A stretch of 9,212 bases of DNA, taken from positions 1-9,212 of the forward strand of contig JANLHQ010000078.1 in the NCBI GenBank assembly GCA_024654415.1, read 5' to 3'. Both the position numbers and the translations under genes were made by a program. Numbering within the stretch: position 1 is the stretch's first letter; each line of letters starts with the position of its first letter. Below the pieces are notes generated by a model. It was given only the letters and a program-made list of their open reading frames with translations. It made no database searches and was not told where the DNA came from. This DNA is from Candidatus Azambacteria bacterium. Its GTDB lineage: Bacteria; Patescibacteriota; Minisyncoccia; GWC2-36-17; WO2-46-25. Below, in pieces: positions 1 to 6,104 of this stretch.

Positions 1-3000
1 CTTATAAAACATAAGTTGGCGCTTATACCCATACAGCTTCTTTTTTTCATAGACGCCTTCGCCCTCCCACTCATCAGCGGGGCTCCCTGTTTTAAAGTCG
101 TGTACTTCGATCTCATGCGTATCTTCCATGAAAACCATTTTATCGAGTTTACCAGTGAGATGTGCGTCACCCACTAATACGCCCTGGTTTTTGAAATTCA
201 TTTCTATCATATCGGTTTGCTTCCACTGCTCTTTCTTTGATGTGTAGAATTGCGCAAGCGCAACATTACCTTTTTCCTTATACATCGTGAAGTCTTCTGG
301 TGCGAGCCGCTCCTTTTCAAGCGCGGATGCAAACCATTCAATGAGTTGTTCGGCGGAGGGAAGAATCTTTTCATGCTTGAAATGCGCATAGAGAAGCTCC
401 ACTGCTTTATGCATCGCCAAGCCGTAGGAGCCGGAAGGGGATTTGGCATGGGGGAAGCGGAGGAGATTTTGCTCTAGGAACTTTTGAGGACCCCCTCCCG
501 TGACATCAAGGAAATTGCTTATGTGCGTAACGCTCATTTGGTAATTCTCTACTAGTGTGCTGAGGAGTGCTTTTTCCTCCGCGCAAAACGGCGTGCGATT
601 ATAGTATTCCCAGTGCGTTGATAGTATTGTGGTTGGTTCTGGTAATTCATTGTCGGGAATATCCTCAGCGAGGAGTGCTGTGTGCACATGTTCCTTTATG
701 TCACTGCCTTCTTCGGGTGTAAGAAAACGCAAGCGTACCGAATCTTTTCCATTCTCAGTTTTTTTGTATGACGTAAGGTATAGATTGCGCTTTGCGCGCG
801 TAAGCGCGACGTAGAATAACCGAAGCTGGTCATCGATGGTATCTCCGGCGGGTGCAATAGGGAGGTTTACGGGGAATGGGAGCATAGATCCATGCGATGA
901 TCCTGCCCACACGCTGTCCTGGCAGCTCATAATAAAGACCGTGTCGAATTCTAACCCTTTCGCTTTGTGAGCACTTAAACAATGCACAGAGCGCTGTGCC
1001 GCCATGAATGAGCTTTGGTCGGTGATGGGGATGTTATTTTTCTCATGCATATCGACAAATATAACGAGATCGTCGATCTTAATGTAGCACCCGTGCTTGT
1101 ATTCACGGAGCGCGTCCACAAAAACGCGAATGCTGGACAGGAACGTGAGATAGTCCGCTTTATGCTGTTCGAAATTTTTTGTGCTGAAATAAAAATCACG
1201 GAAGGGGCTTATGAAAGAGGGGTGCGCGCTCGGCTCATGAGAGCCGATGAGGGCATCAAGTATATATTCTGCCGGCTCGTGCTGTGCCCGCGCTGAAAGG
1301 TCAATAAAAAAGCCGGCGATATTTTTAAGACGCTCATCGGCGTGATGCGCCATTGCGGTAAGCCACAATGTTTTAGTATCTATCGTTGTGGAAAGCTCCC
1401 AGATCGTTTTCCGATCAAGCCCCCAAAAAGGAAAACTAAGAATCTCAGGAAGGTATTCGTCAGCTTCGTATTTATTTTTGCGCGCAAGCGAGCTGATAAA
1501 GCGCGCCATCTGAATAAGTTGATAAATATGTGGCTCGAGAAGCACATTGCGCTGACGTTCATATGCGACAGGAATGCTGAGCGCACTCAGATGGGGGAGC
1601 AGTGTTTGTAGGTCTTTATGTGTGCGTGCGATAATAGCAATATCATCGGGGTTTTTGCCGCCGTCTACTAGTTTCTTTACTTCTCCTGCTATCCAATGAC
1701 ATTCATGTACATAAGAAGGGAATGAGCGACTCACTATTTTTCCTTCGGGAGCTTCTTTTCCTGCCGCTATAAGATCCTTACACAGGCCATCAATAAGGCG
1801 CTCGAGCCGCTGTGTTCCTTTCAATATGATGTGGCGAGCAAGATCAAGAATATCTTGACGCGAGCGGTAGTTGTGTATAAGCGTGATGATTGTTGGATTC
1901 TTGAACCGCCCTCGAAACTCGAGAATATTGGAGATCTCCGCGCCCTGAAATTTATATACTGCTTGATCGTCATCTCCCACCACCATAACGTTTGGCTTCC
2001 CGTCGTGCGCCTCGTCATCAGTCAAAAATTCGAGGAGCCGCATCTGTGCATCGTTGGTGTCTTGGAATTCATCAATGAGCACATACCGATACTGTTCTTG
2101 AAGCTCAAACCGGAGTGTATTGTTGTGCTTAAGCGCGCGCAGGACATCAAGGAGCATATCGTTAAAATCATAGTAGCCACGCGCATGCATGCGTGTGATG
2201 TACTCCTGATACACTAAAGAAAGCGCCACCAGCTTATCGTGGTAGAGCGTGTTTTTAAATACACGCGCCCCGCCTTCGTCTTTTTTTACCCACTCTGTTT
2301 TCCACTCGGAGAGCGGTGCGGTTTTATCTTCCTCTTCGGCACGATTAATTGCGTCGGCAAGTGATCCTGCGATTACATGTCCGATCGATAGGTATCCATG
2401 TATGGGAACCTCCTGCGGGACCGATGCGCAAAATTCCGCGAAGGCGCGGAGTGCGGGAATCTGTTTCATGCTGAGACGCGCTTCAAATACTCCGATGCGT
2501 TCATTGATAGTTGTAAGCGCGATACTGTTCGATTGTATAATTGCTCTAAATTCATCGGGAGTAATTCCTGCCTTTTTCAGTTGCTCGATTGCGCGCTGTG
2601 CTGAGGCAAGATAGGTAAATCCTTGTTCAGGATGCTCTTTTCGGAGTGGGTTGTCGTGCGAGAGCTCTTTAAATATTGTTTCAAGAATCTCGATCTGTGT
2701 GAGTTCGTCAGCCGGGGAGAAAGAAGCTCCCTCGTAAAAATACTCTGGATAGCGGCTAATGATATCCGCACTAAAGCCATGAAAGGTATTGATGACAACG
2801 CGGTACGCATCGCGGCCAATAAGCCCCGCAAGCCGCGTGCGCATATTTACCGCCGCTGAGTCCGTGAAGGTAAGGCATAGTACGCCTGAAGGGGGTGTGT
2901 CTGTCTTTTTAAGTATGTTTGCCACCCGCAAGCTCAGTATTTCTGTTTTGCCGCTTCCCGGGCCAGCGATAACAAGTACTGGTCCATCGATTGCTTCGAC

Positions 3001-3054
3001 GGCCTGTCTTTGTTGATCATTCAATTTTTTAAATCGCTCTTCGAATTGAGACAT
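1..3054 (-). CDS. UvrD/Rep-family SF1A DNA helicase with C-terminal PD-(D/E)XK nuclease domain (3' end outside window)
   Basis: The frame is open for 1018 codons from the ATG at 3054-3052 (MSQFEERFKKLNDQQRQAV) to the window edge, with no frameshift. Helicase motifs run in order: Q-motif (LNDQQ, about 12-16), Walker A GPGSGKT (31-37), Ia (LTFTDSAA), INTFHGF, Walker B LIDEFQD (326-332), motif III GDDDQAVYKFQGA (360-372), IV HNYRS (394-398), V SAHKAKGLEF (694-703) and VI LRLFYVALTRAK (744-755). After about residue 800 there is a RecB/AddB-like nuclease: SVTHISNFL, H882 and E886 (AMHKAVE), D971 (GKLDK), D986-F-K988 (HDFKTG) and QLMFY (1013-1017). These match nuclease motifs H, D, DxK and QxxxY. 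The family unwinds DNA 3' to 5' using ATP, and the nuclease would process ends in repair or recombination. The cysteines of the AddB-type iron-sulphur cluster are not seen at the SVTHISNFL segment. Only a short C-terminal piece is probably missing. It is divergent from obg. The helicase call is very secure; the exact orthologue (PcrA, AdnA/B-like or a CPR-specific type) is not. Confidence 0.95.
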   Translation of the reverse strand, partial: MSQFEERFKKLNDQQRQAVEAIDGPVLVIAGPGSGKTEILSLRVANILKKTDTPPSGVLCLTFTDSAAVNMRTRLAGLIGRDAYRVVINTFHGFSADIISRYPEYFYEGASFSPADELTQIEILETIFKELSHDNPLRKEHPEQGFTYLASAQRAIEQLKKAGITPDEFRAIIQSNSIALTTINERIGVFEARLSMKQIPALRAFAEFCASVPQEVPIHGYLSIGHVIAGSLADAINRAEEEDKTAPLSEWKTEWVKKDEGGARVFKNTLYHDKLVALSLVYQEYITRMHARGYYDFNDMLLDVLRALKHNNTLRFELQEQYRYVLIDEFQDTNDAQMRLLEFLTDDEAHDGKPNVMVVGDDDQAVYKFQGAEISNILEFRGRFKNPTIITLIHNYRSRQDILDLARHIILKGTQRLERLIDGLCKDLIAAGKEAPEGKIVSRSFPSYVHECHWIAGEVKKLVDGGKNPDDIAIIARTHKDLQTLLPHLSALSIPVAYERQRNVLLEPHIYQLIQMARFISSLARKNKYEADEYLPEILSFPFWGLDRKTIWELSTTIDTKTLWLTAMAHHADERLKNIAGFFIDLSARAQHEPAEYILDALIGSHEPSAHPSFISPFRDFYFSTKNFEQHKADYLTFLSSIRVFVDALREYKHGCYIKIDDLVIFVDMHEKNNIPITDQSSFMAAQRSVHCLSAHKAKGLEFDTVFIMSCQDSVWAGSSHGSMLPFPVNLPIAPAGDTIDDQLRLFYVALTRAKRNLYLTSYKKTENGKDSVRLRFLTPEEGSDIKEHVHTALLAEDIPDNELPEPTTILSTHWEYYNRTPFCAEEKALLSTLVENYQMSVTHISNFLDVTGGGPQKFLEQNLLRFPHAKSPSGSYGLAMHKAVELLYAHFKHEKILPSAEQLIEWFASALEKERLAPEDFTMYKEKGNVALAQFYTSKKEQWKQTDMIEMNFKNQGVLVGDAHLTGKLDKMVFMEDTHEIEVHDFKTGSPADEWEGEGVYEKKKLYGYKRQLMFYK

Positions 3055-3060
3055 AGAGTA

Positions 3061-3066
3061 ATTAGA
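3061..3066 (-). promoter_or_regulatory. Possible -10 box (TCTAAT) of the helicase-nuclease gene
   Basis: On the minus strand TCTAAT matches TATAAT at 5 of 6 positions. It is followed by 6 nt and then the ATG, so transcription would start at the start codon and no ribosome binding site is needed; none is visible. No -35 box is seen at 16-18 nt spacing, where the left arm of the neighbouring inverted repeat lies. An alternative -10 (TTATAA) lies inside the loop of that repeat. Weakly supported. Confidence 0.3.
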
Positions 3067-3071
3067 TGTAA

Positions 3072-3182
3072 GCCAGCGTCACCCGTAGTTCTTTCTTTAA
3101 TCCGTTCACGCCCTTTTTATAAGTACTAATGAAGGGCTGCGCTTCCGTTAAGATAAAAGAAAGAACTACGGGTGACGCTGGC
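3072..3182. repeat. 27-bp perfect inverted repeat with 57-nt spacer (long foldback)
   Basis: The left arm 3072-3098 (begins GCCAGCGTCACCCGTAG) and right arm 3156-3182 (ends CTACGGGTGACGCTGGC) are perfectly complementary over 27 bp. The outer flanks continue as TAA...TTA with a two-base bulge on the right. The spacer holds a second stem, GCCCTT (3110-3115) with AAGGGC (3132-3137). There is no T-tract after either arm, so it is not a standard intrinsic terminator, and it lies upstream of both flanking genes. It could be a MITE-like remnant, an extruded DNA cruciform, or a structured RNA if transcribed. No convincing target-site duplication is visible. Confidence 0.85.
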
Positions 3183-3204
3183 ACTTATAGAGCAGTGTAT
3201 AAGT
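3183..3204. repeat. Small inverted repeat (7-bp stem, 8-nt loop)
   Basis: ACTTATA (3183-3189) pairs with TATAAGT (3198-3204). It abuts the 27-bp inverted repeat on its left side and the longer foldback follows 14 bases later. It is short enough to be chance, but it sits in line with two much stronger foldbacks. Confidence 0.4.
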
Positions 3205-3217
3205 AAATGTTCGCATA

Positions 3218-3500
3218 AAGCCAGAACCCATTTCACTACTAATTCCTAGCCGCGTTCTTAGTGATTTTCTTCTCGCGCGAGGCGCAACGAGGAAATGGTA
3301 ATTTTATACTACCATAACGAGGAGCAACGAAGCGAGAGGAGAAAATAGCAAGAACCCTTCGGGATACGAGCCATGCTGCGCCGGATACCGCGTCGCCTCT
3401 CCTTGAAGTAGTAAAACTACTCCTGCGTCGTCGCTTCTCGTCCCGACACAGCATGGCTCATATCGCGGCTGGAAAGAGTATTGAATTGGGTTCTCAGCTT
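3218..3500. repeat. 283-bp foldback element with imperfect terminal inverted repeats and internal hairpins (MITE-like or structured RNA)
   Basis: The two ends pair almost continuously: AAGC 3218-3221 with GCTT 3497-3500, AGAACCCA 3223-3230 with 3487-3494, 3232-3235 with 3482-3485, 3237-3240 with 3477-3480, 3243-3246 with 3471-3474, and AGCCGCG 3248-3254 with CGCGGCT 3464-3470. Inside are two further arms. One is 3264-3276 with 3332-3346 (13 bp, two-base bulge), enclosing ATGGTA/TACCAT at 3295-3300 and 3310-3315. The other is GAGCCATGCTG 3368-3378 with 3449-3459 (11 bp perfect, extended on both sides), enclosing AGTAGT-AAA-ACTACT at 3407-3421. The pairing gives a branched two-arm fold. No protein-coding frame in it looks real. 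I see no signature of RNase P RNA, tmRNA or SRP RNA. Element boundaries are inferred from pairing alone. Confidence 0.65.
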
Positions 3501-3528
3501 GTCTATTCGTGCTGTATCTGCTACGGTT

Positions 3529-3537
3529 TGGTATACT
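3529..3537 (+). promoter_or_regulatory. Extended -10 promoter of the obg operon (TGG-TATACT)
   Basis: TGG followed by TATACT gives an extended -10 element. A start point near 3544 would leave a leader of about 25 nt before the obg ATG. No good -35 is seen at standard spacing, as is usual for extended -10 promoters. The same TGGTATACT occurs upstream of the gene at 6105. The leader has no clear Shine-Dalgarno sequence. Confidence 0.55.
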
Positions 3538-3568
3538 TACTATATCGTAATACAAGTAACTACTACAT

Positions 3569-4531
3569 ATGCTTATTGATGACGTCACTATTAGAATAAA
3601 GGCGGGGGACGGCGGGAGGGGGTCCGTGTCGTTTAATAAAAACCTCATGGCACTTGGGCCTGCTGGCGGCGATGGCGGCGATGGCGGAAGTGTATATTTC
3701 GAGGGAATTTCTGACCTTAATGCCCTTGCGCAGTTTAGGCACAAGAAAGTGTTTTTTATGAAACACGGGGAGTATGGAAGGGGGCAGTTTAAAGATGGCG
3801 CTGATGGCGAGGATCTTATTCTTAAAGTACCCGTGGGGACGGTAATTCATATAGTAGAGACGGGGGAGTCGCAAGAGATCATGCATACGAAAGATCGAGT
3901 CCTGGCGGCGAAGGGAGGTCTTGGCGGAAGAGGGAACTTTAAATTCAGATCACCAACCAATACAAGTCCGACTCAATTTCAAGTAGGTACGCCGGGCGAG
4001 GCATTCACTATCCGACTCGAGCTTAAACTTATTGCGGATGTTGGGCTTGTGGGTATGCCAAATGCAGGAAAATCAAGTCTGTTAAATGAGCTTACGGGTG
4101 CGCGAAGTAAGGTGGCAAATTACCCCTTCACAACGCTGGAGCCGAGTCTAGGGGCATATTATGAGCTTATTTTAGCTGATATTCCTGGGCTTATTGAGGG
4201 CGCATCACACGGGAAGGGACTTGGGATAAAATTTCTCAAGCATATTGAACGGACTAAGACCATTTTTCATCTTATTTCCGCAGAATCTGAAGATCTCGTG
4301 AGAGATTATAAGATCATCAGAAAAGAGCTTGAGACATATAGTAAGGAGCTCGCTAAAAAGCCCGAGTATGTTTTCTTGAGTAAGAGCGACATGATTCCTC
4401 CTAAAGAGATGAAAGCAAAAATCGCGGCAGTGAAAAAGCTTAACAAAGATGCTATTGCAATCTCAATTCATGATGAAGATGCGCTAGAGAAGGTGAAAGG
4501 TATTCTCAATAAAATAAAAGCGGAGAAATAG
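3569..4531 (+). CDS. obgE: Obg/CgtA-family ribosome-assembly GTPase
   Basis: At 320 aa this is an Obg core without the variable C-terminal OCT domain. Residues 1-155 form the glycine-rich Obg fold (GDGGRGSVSF at 13-22, GPAGGDGGDGGSV at 30-42, KGGLGGRGNFKF at 115-126). The G domain follows: G1 GMPNAGKS (162-169), G2 PFTT (186-189), G3 DIPGLIEGAS (204-213). G4 reads SKSD (271-274) where most Obg proteins have NKxD, and G5 reads ISIHD (298-302) where the family usually has ISA. Known Obg proteins bind GTP/GDP, associate with the large ribosomal subunit and are usually essential. The ATG gives the usual Obg N-terminus (MLIDDVTI). It is first in an operon; the next gene starts 2 bases after its TAG. 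Identity is secure; altered nucleotide specificity is inference. Confidence 0.97.
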   Translation: MLIDDVTIRIKAGDGGRGSVSFNKNLMALGPAGGDGGDGGSVYFEGISDLNALAQFRHKKVFFMKHGEYGRGQFKDGADGEDLILKVPVGTVIHIVETGESQEIMHTKDRVLAAKGGLGGRGNFKFRSPTNTSPTQFQVGTPGEAFTIRLELKLIADVGLVGMPNAGKSSLLNELTGARSKVANYPFTTLEPSLGAYYELILADIPGLIEGASHGKGLGIKFLKHIERTKTIFHLISAESEDLVRDYKIIRKELETYSKELAKKPEYVFLSKSDMIPPKEMKAKIAAVKKLNKDAIAISIHDEDALEKVKGILNKIKAEK

Positions 4532-4533
4532 AC

Positions 4534-5229
4534 ATGAGGGAAATCCTTGGTTTTATTTCGCATAGGAAAATAGCATCGGTAGCAGTCCTCGCGTGTTTAA
4601 TTGTTGCATTTTGGTTTCTTACGCCCCTACGAGATGTTTTTTATGACGCGGTCTCTCTTGCTGATGCGTACGTAGCACAGCATCAAGCAAGGGGGATTCT
4701 CGTGTTCATAGGGCTTGCCACTATATCAGCAATGCTTTCTCCGTTCAGTAGTGTGCCGCTCATTCCTATTGCAATCATACTCTGGGGAAATGTATGGACA
4801 ATTATATTCTTAGTGGTTGGGTGGCTCATTGGCCATGCCATCACCTATGCGATAGGGTATTATGCGGGGCACCCCGTTGCAAAAAGATTTACCGGGTTTG
4901 AGAAAATAGAGCATTATTCGAAAAAATTCTCGGCGAAATCAGAATTTCTTTTAGTATTACTATTTCGCCTTGCGATGCCGGCAGAGATACCTGGGTATGT
5001 GCTTGGCACAGTGCGATATAACTTTGTAAAATATTTCATCGCAACGCTTATCGCGGAGTTTCCATTTGCGATTATAACGGTCTATGCAAGCGCAGCGCTT
5101 ATTGATAGGAAGCCAGTGATCATGGTGAGTGCTATTGTGGGTGGAATCATCTTTCTCGCAGTCGCATGGTATTTTTTCAAGAAGCAAATTCAGCACAAGA
5201 CTGTTGACGCCGCACAATCCCCGTGGTAA
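4534..5229 (+). CDS. VTT-domain (TVP38/TMEM64, DedA-like) inner-membrane protein
   Basis: 231 aa and strongly hydrophobic. Likely membrane segments or re-entrant loops are at about 13-30, 54-85, 88-111, 137-158, 165-189 and 194-215. The VTT/SNARE-associated pattern is visible: a proline-rich re-entrant segment (SPFSSVPLIP, 69-78), GWLIGHAITYAIGYYAG (96-112), then FRLAMPAEIPGYVLG (144-158) carrying the family's conserved Arg and Pro and the following Gly. The positively charged C-terminus is probably cytoplasmic. DedA/VTT proteins are linked to lipid transport or scrambling and membrane homeostasis; the substrate here cannot be told. The start is supported by GGAG at 4522-4525, 8 nt upstream and inside the end of obg, which suggests translational coupling. 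Confidence 0.85.
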   Translation: MREILGFISHRKIASVAVLACLIVAFWFLTPLRDVFYDAVSLADAYVAQHQARGILVFIGLATISAMLSPFSSVPLIPIAIILWGNVWTIIFLVVGWLIGHAITYAIGYYAGHPVAKRFTGFEKIEHYSKKFSAKSEFLLVLLFRLAMPAEIPGYVLGTVRYNFVKYFIATLIAEFPFAIITVYASAALIDRKPVIMVSAIVGGIIFLAVAWYFFKKQIQHKTVDAAQSPW

Positions 5230-5232
5230 CAT
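5204..5232 (+). promoter_or_regulatory. Candidate promoter for the AbrB-like gene (TTGACG-17-TAACAT)
   Basis: TTGACG (5204-5209) matches the -35 consensus at 5 of 6 positions and lies 17 bp before TAACAT (5227-5232, 4 of 6). It overlaps the last codons of the VTT gene. A start near 5239 would give a leader of about 33 nt containing the palindrome at 5247. The regulator may therefore be transcribed separately as well as from the obg promoter. Confidence 0.35.
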
Positions 5233-5246
5233 ATAAGCGTACATTT

Positions 5247-5258
5247 CCTACTTGTAGG
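5247..5258. promoter_or_regulatory. 12-bp palindrome overlapping the ribosome binding site of the AbrB-like gene (possible operator)
   Basis: CCTAC-TT-GTAGG is a perfect 5-bp inverted repeat with a 2-nt centre. Its right arm contains the AGGA (5256-5259) that is the best Shine-Dalgarno candidate, 12 nt before the ATG at 5272. Being short and symmetrical in the leader of a DNA-binding protein gene, it is a candidate site for autoregulation. Chance occurrence is possible. Confidence 0.3.
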
Positions 5259-5271
5259 ATTATCTACGTAT

Positions 5272-5529
5272 ATGAAAAATACTCAAAGTAAAAAAAAGCA
5301 TTTCTTCGGGACTGCGACTATCGGTGAAAAGGGGCAGGTAGTAGTGCCTGCGGAAGCGCGTACAGCAATGAAACTTAAGAAGGGGGATAAGCTTCTGGTG
5401 TTTGGTGTTGGAGATGATACGGTAACACTCACAAAGCTCGCACGCCTTGAGAAATTCGCATCGCATCTTGAAGGACGGCTTACCACAATACGACGCATTA
5501 TTAAAAAAACAGAGCCAAAAAAGAGTTAG
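5272..5529 (+). CDS. SpoVT/AbrB-domain DNA-binding protein
   Basis: 85 aa. Residues 13-58 fit the swapped-hairpin AbrB fold: TATIGEKGQVVVPAEARTAM, then LKKGDKLLVFGVGDDTVTLTK. A helical, Lys/Arg-rich tail follows (KFASHLEGRLTTIRRIIKK). Proteins of this family dimerise through the swapped hairpin and act as transition-state regulators or as antitoxins. No toxin gene (PIN or MazF type) lies beside it, so a stand-alone regulator is more likely than an antitoxin. It follows the VTT gene by 42 bp. Its TAG stop overlaps the stop of the convergent DUF2231 gene, leaving no room for a terminator between them. The family call is strong; the target is unknown. Confidence 0.9.
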   Translation: MKNTQSKKKHFFGTATIGEKGQVVVPAEARTAMKLKKGDKLLVFGVGDDTVTLTKLARLEKFASHLEGRLTTIRRIIKKTEPKKS

Positions 5530-6032
5530 AAGAAGAGAGAGTAAATAATCTTCACAATGGGGTCGGCATCGGGCCCATATACGATGGCCGCGCCAAGAGC
5601 GCCAGTGATAGTGATGGCAGTAAGGCCGATAAGCGCAAGCATAACCTGTATCCAGCGCTTTGCGATAATGTCAGCGATATACCCGAGAAAAGAGAGTGGG
5701 CGTAGCCGCCCTTCAAATATGTGATGATGCTGAGAGATCCAGCGAATGAAGTGGGAATAGGCGAGTGTGCCGAAGATAAATGTTGATATCACGGCAAAAG
5801 AGGAGTGTACCTCGATGAGTCCTTTGAGCGACTTGTCTTCCAAGAGTTTTTCTGCAAGTTCTCCTGTGCCTGAGGCAATAACTGCTCCTAGTGCCCCCAC
5901 TACCACGAGAATGGTTTTTATTGCATTCCAAGGTGCCTGAGGATACCACCGTGTAAGCGGGAGTATTTCAAGTATGGCATATAAGACCAAAAGACCAATA
6001 GGAAAATGTACAAAAAGGGGATGAATATTCAT
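5526..6032 (-). CDS. DUF2231-family integral membrane protein
   Basis: 168 aa from the ATG at 6032-6030. The N-terminus MNIHPLFVHFPIGLLVLYA (conserved His4 and His9), SGTGELAEKL...GLIEVHSSFA (His76) and the C-terminal GALGAAIVYGPDADP are hallmarks of DUF2231. Four membrane segments are likely: about 6-27, 38-55, 76-97 and 130-151. Function is not established; the conserved intramembrane histidines suggest cofactor or metal binding, which is inference. A frame extension to 6119 adds 29 residues (MGGNHITF...) but would place the promoter inside the gene and hide the conserved start. The TTGAGA-17-TACAAT promoter ends 7 nt before this ATG. Its TAA (5528-5526) overlaps the abrB stop on the other strand. 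Confidence 0.85.
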   Translation of the reverse strand: MNIHPLFVHFPIGLLVLYAILEILPLTRWYPQAPWNAIKTILVVVGALGAVIASGTGELAEKLLEDKSLKGLIEVHSSFAVISTFIFGTLAYSHFIRWISQHHHIFEGRLRPLSFLGYIADIIAKRWIQVMLALIGLTAITITGALGAAIVYGPDADPIVKIIYSLFF

Positions 6033-6039
6033 AAGGAAT

Positions 6040-6068
6040 ATTGTATCATTTTCACGTTTTTTTCTCAA
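6040..6068 (-). promoter_or_regulatory. Promoter of the DUF2231 gene, predicting a leaderless mRNA (TTGAGA-17-TACAAT)
   Basis: On the minus strand TTGAGA (6068-6063) and TACAAT (6045-6040, preceded by TGA as an extended -10) are separated by exactly 17 bp. Seven bases separate the -10 from the ATG at 6032, so the standard start point (about 6033) lies at or one base before the start codon. There is no ribosome binding site, as expected for a leaderless transcript. This also supports the 168-aa start. Confidence 0.6.
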
Positions 6069-6086
6069 GACGAAGCAATATAAAGC

Positions 6087-6095
6087 TGGTATACT
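6087..6095 (+). promoter_or_regulatory. Extended -10 promoter of the 517-aa membrane protein, near-leaderless (TGG-TATACT)
   Basis: TGG-TATACT is identical to the obg promoter core. The ATG at 6105 begins 9 nt after the hexamer, so the predicted 5' leader is about 3 nt and no Shine-Dalgarno is present. No convincing -35 is seen. The opposing DUF2231 promoter begins about 20 bp away, so RNA polymerases on the two may interfere. Confidence 0.5.
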
Positions 6096-6104
6096 AAAAG
6101 TAAT

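Noticed and set aside
1831..2217. 128-codon plus-strand frame, and similar frames at 250-477, 1015-1296, 1342-1611 and 2249-2614
   Set aside because: All are opposite the continuous 1018-codon helicase-nuclease frame, whose motifs lie in order along this stretch.
3218..3500. Known housekeeping RNA (RNase P RNA, tmRNA, SRP RNA) in the foldback
   Set aside because: None of the signature segments I know for these RNAs is present on either strand.
3055..3568. CRISPR array
   Set aside because: The repeats are inverted pairs, not regularly spaced direct repeats.
3304..3744. 146-codon minus-strand open frame across the foldback and the start of obg
   Set aside because: It is antisense to the Gly-rich start of obg, giving a proline- and serine-rich shadow, and the rest lies in the foldback element.
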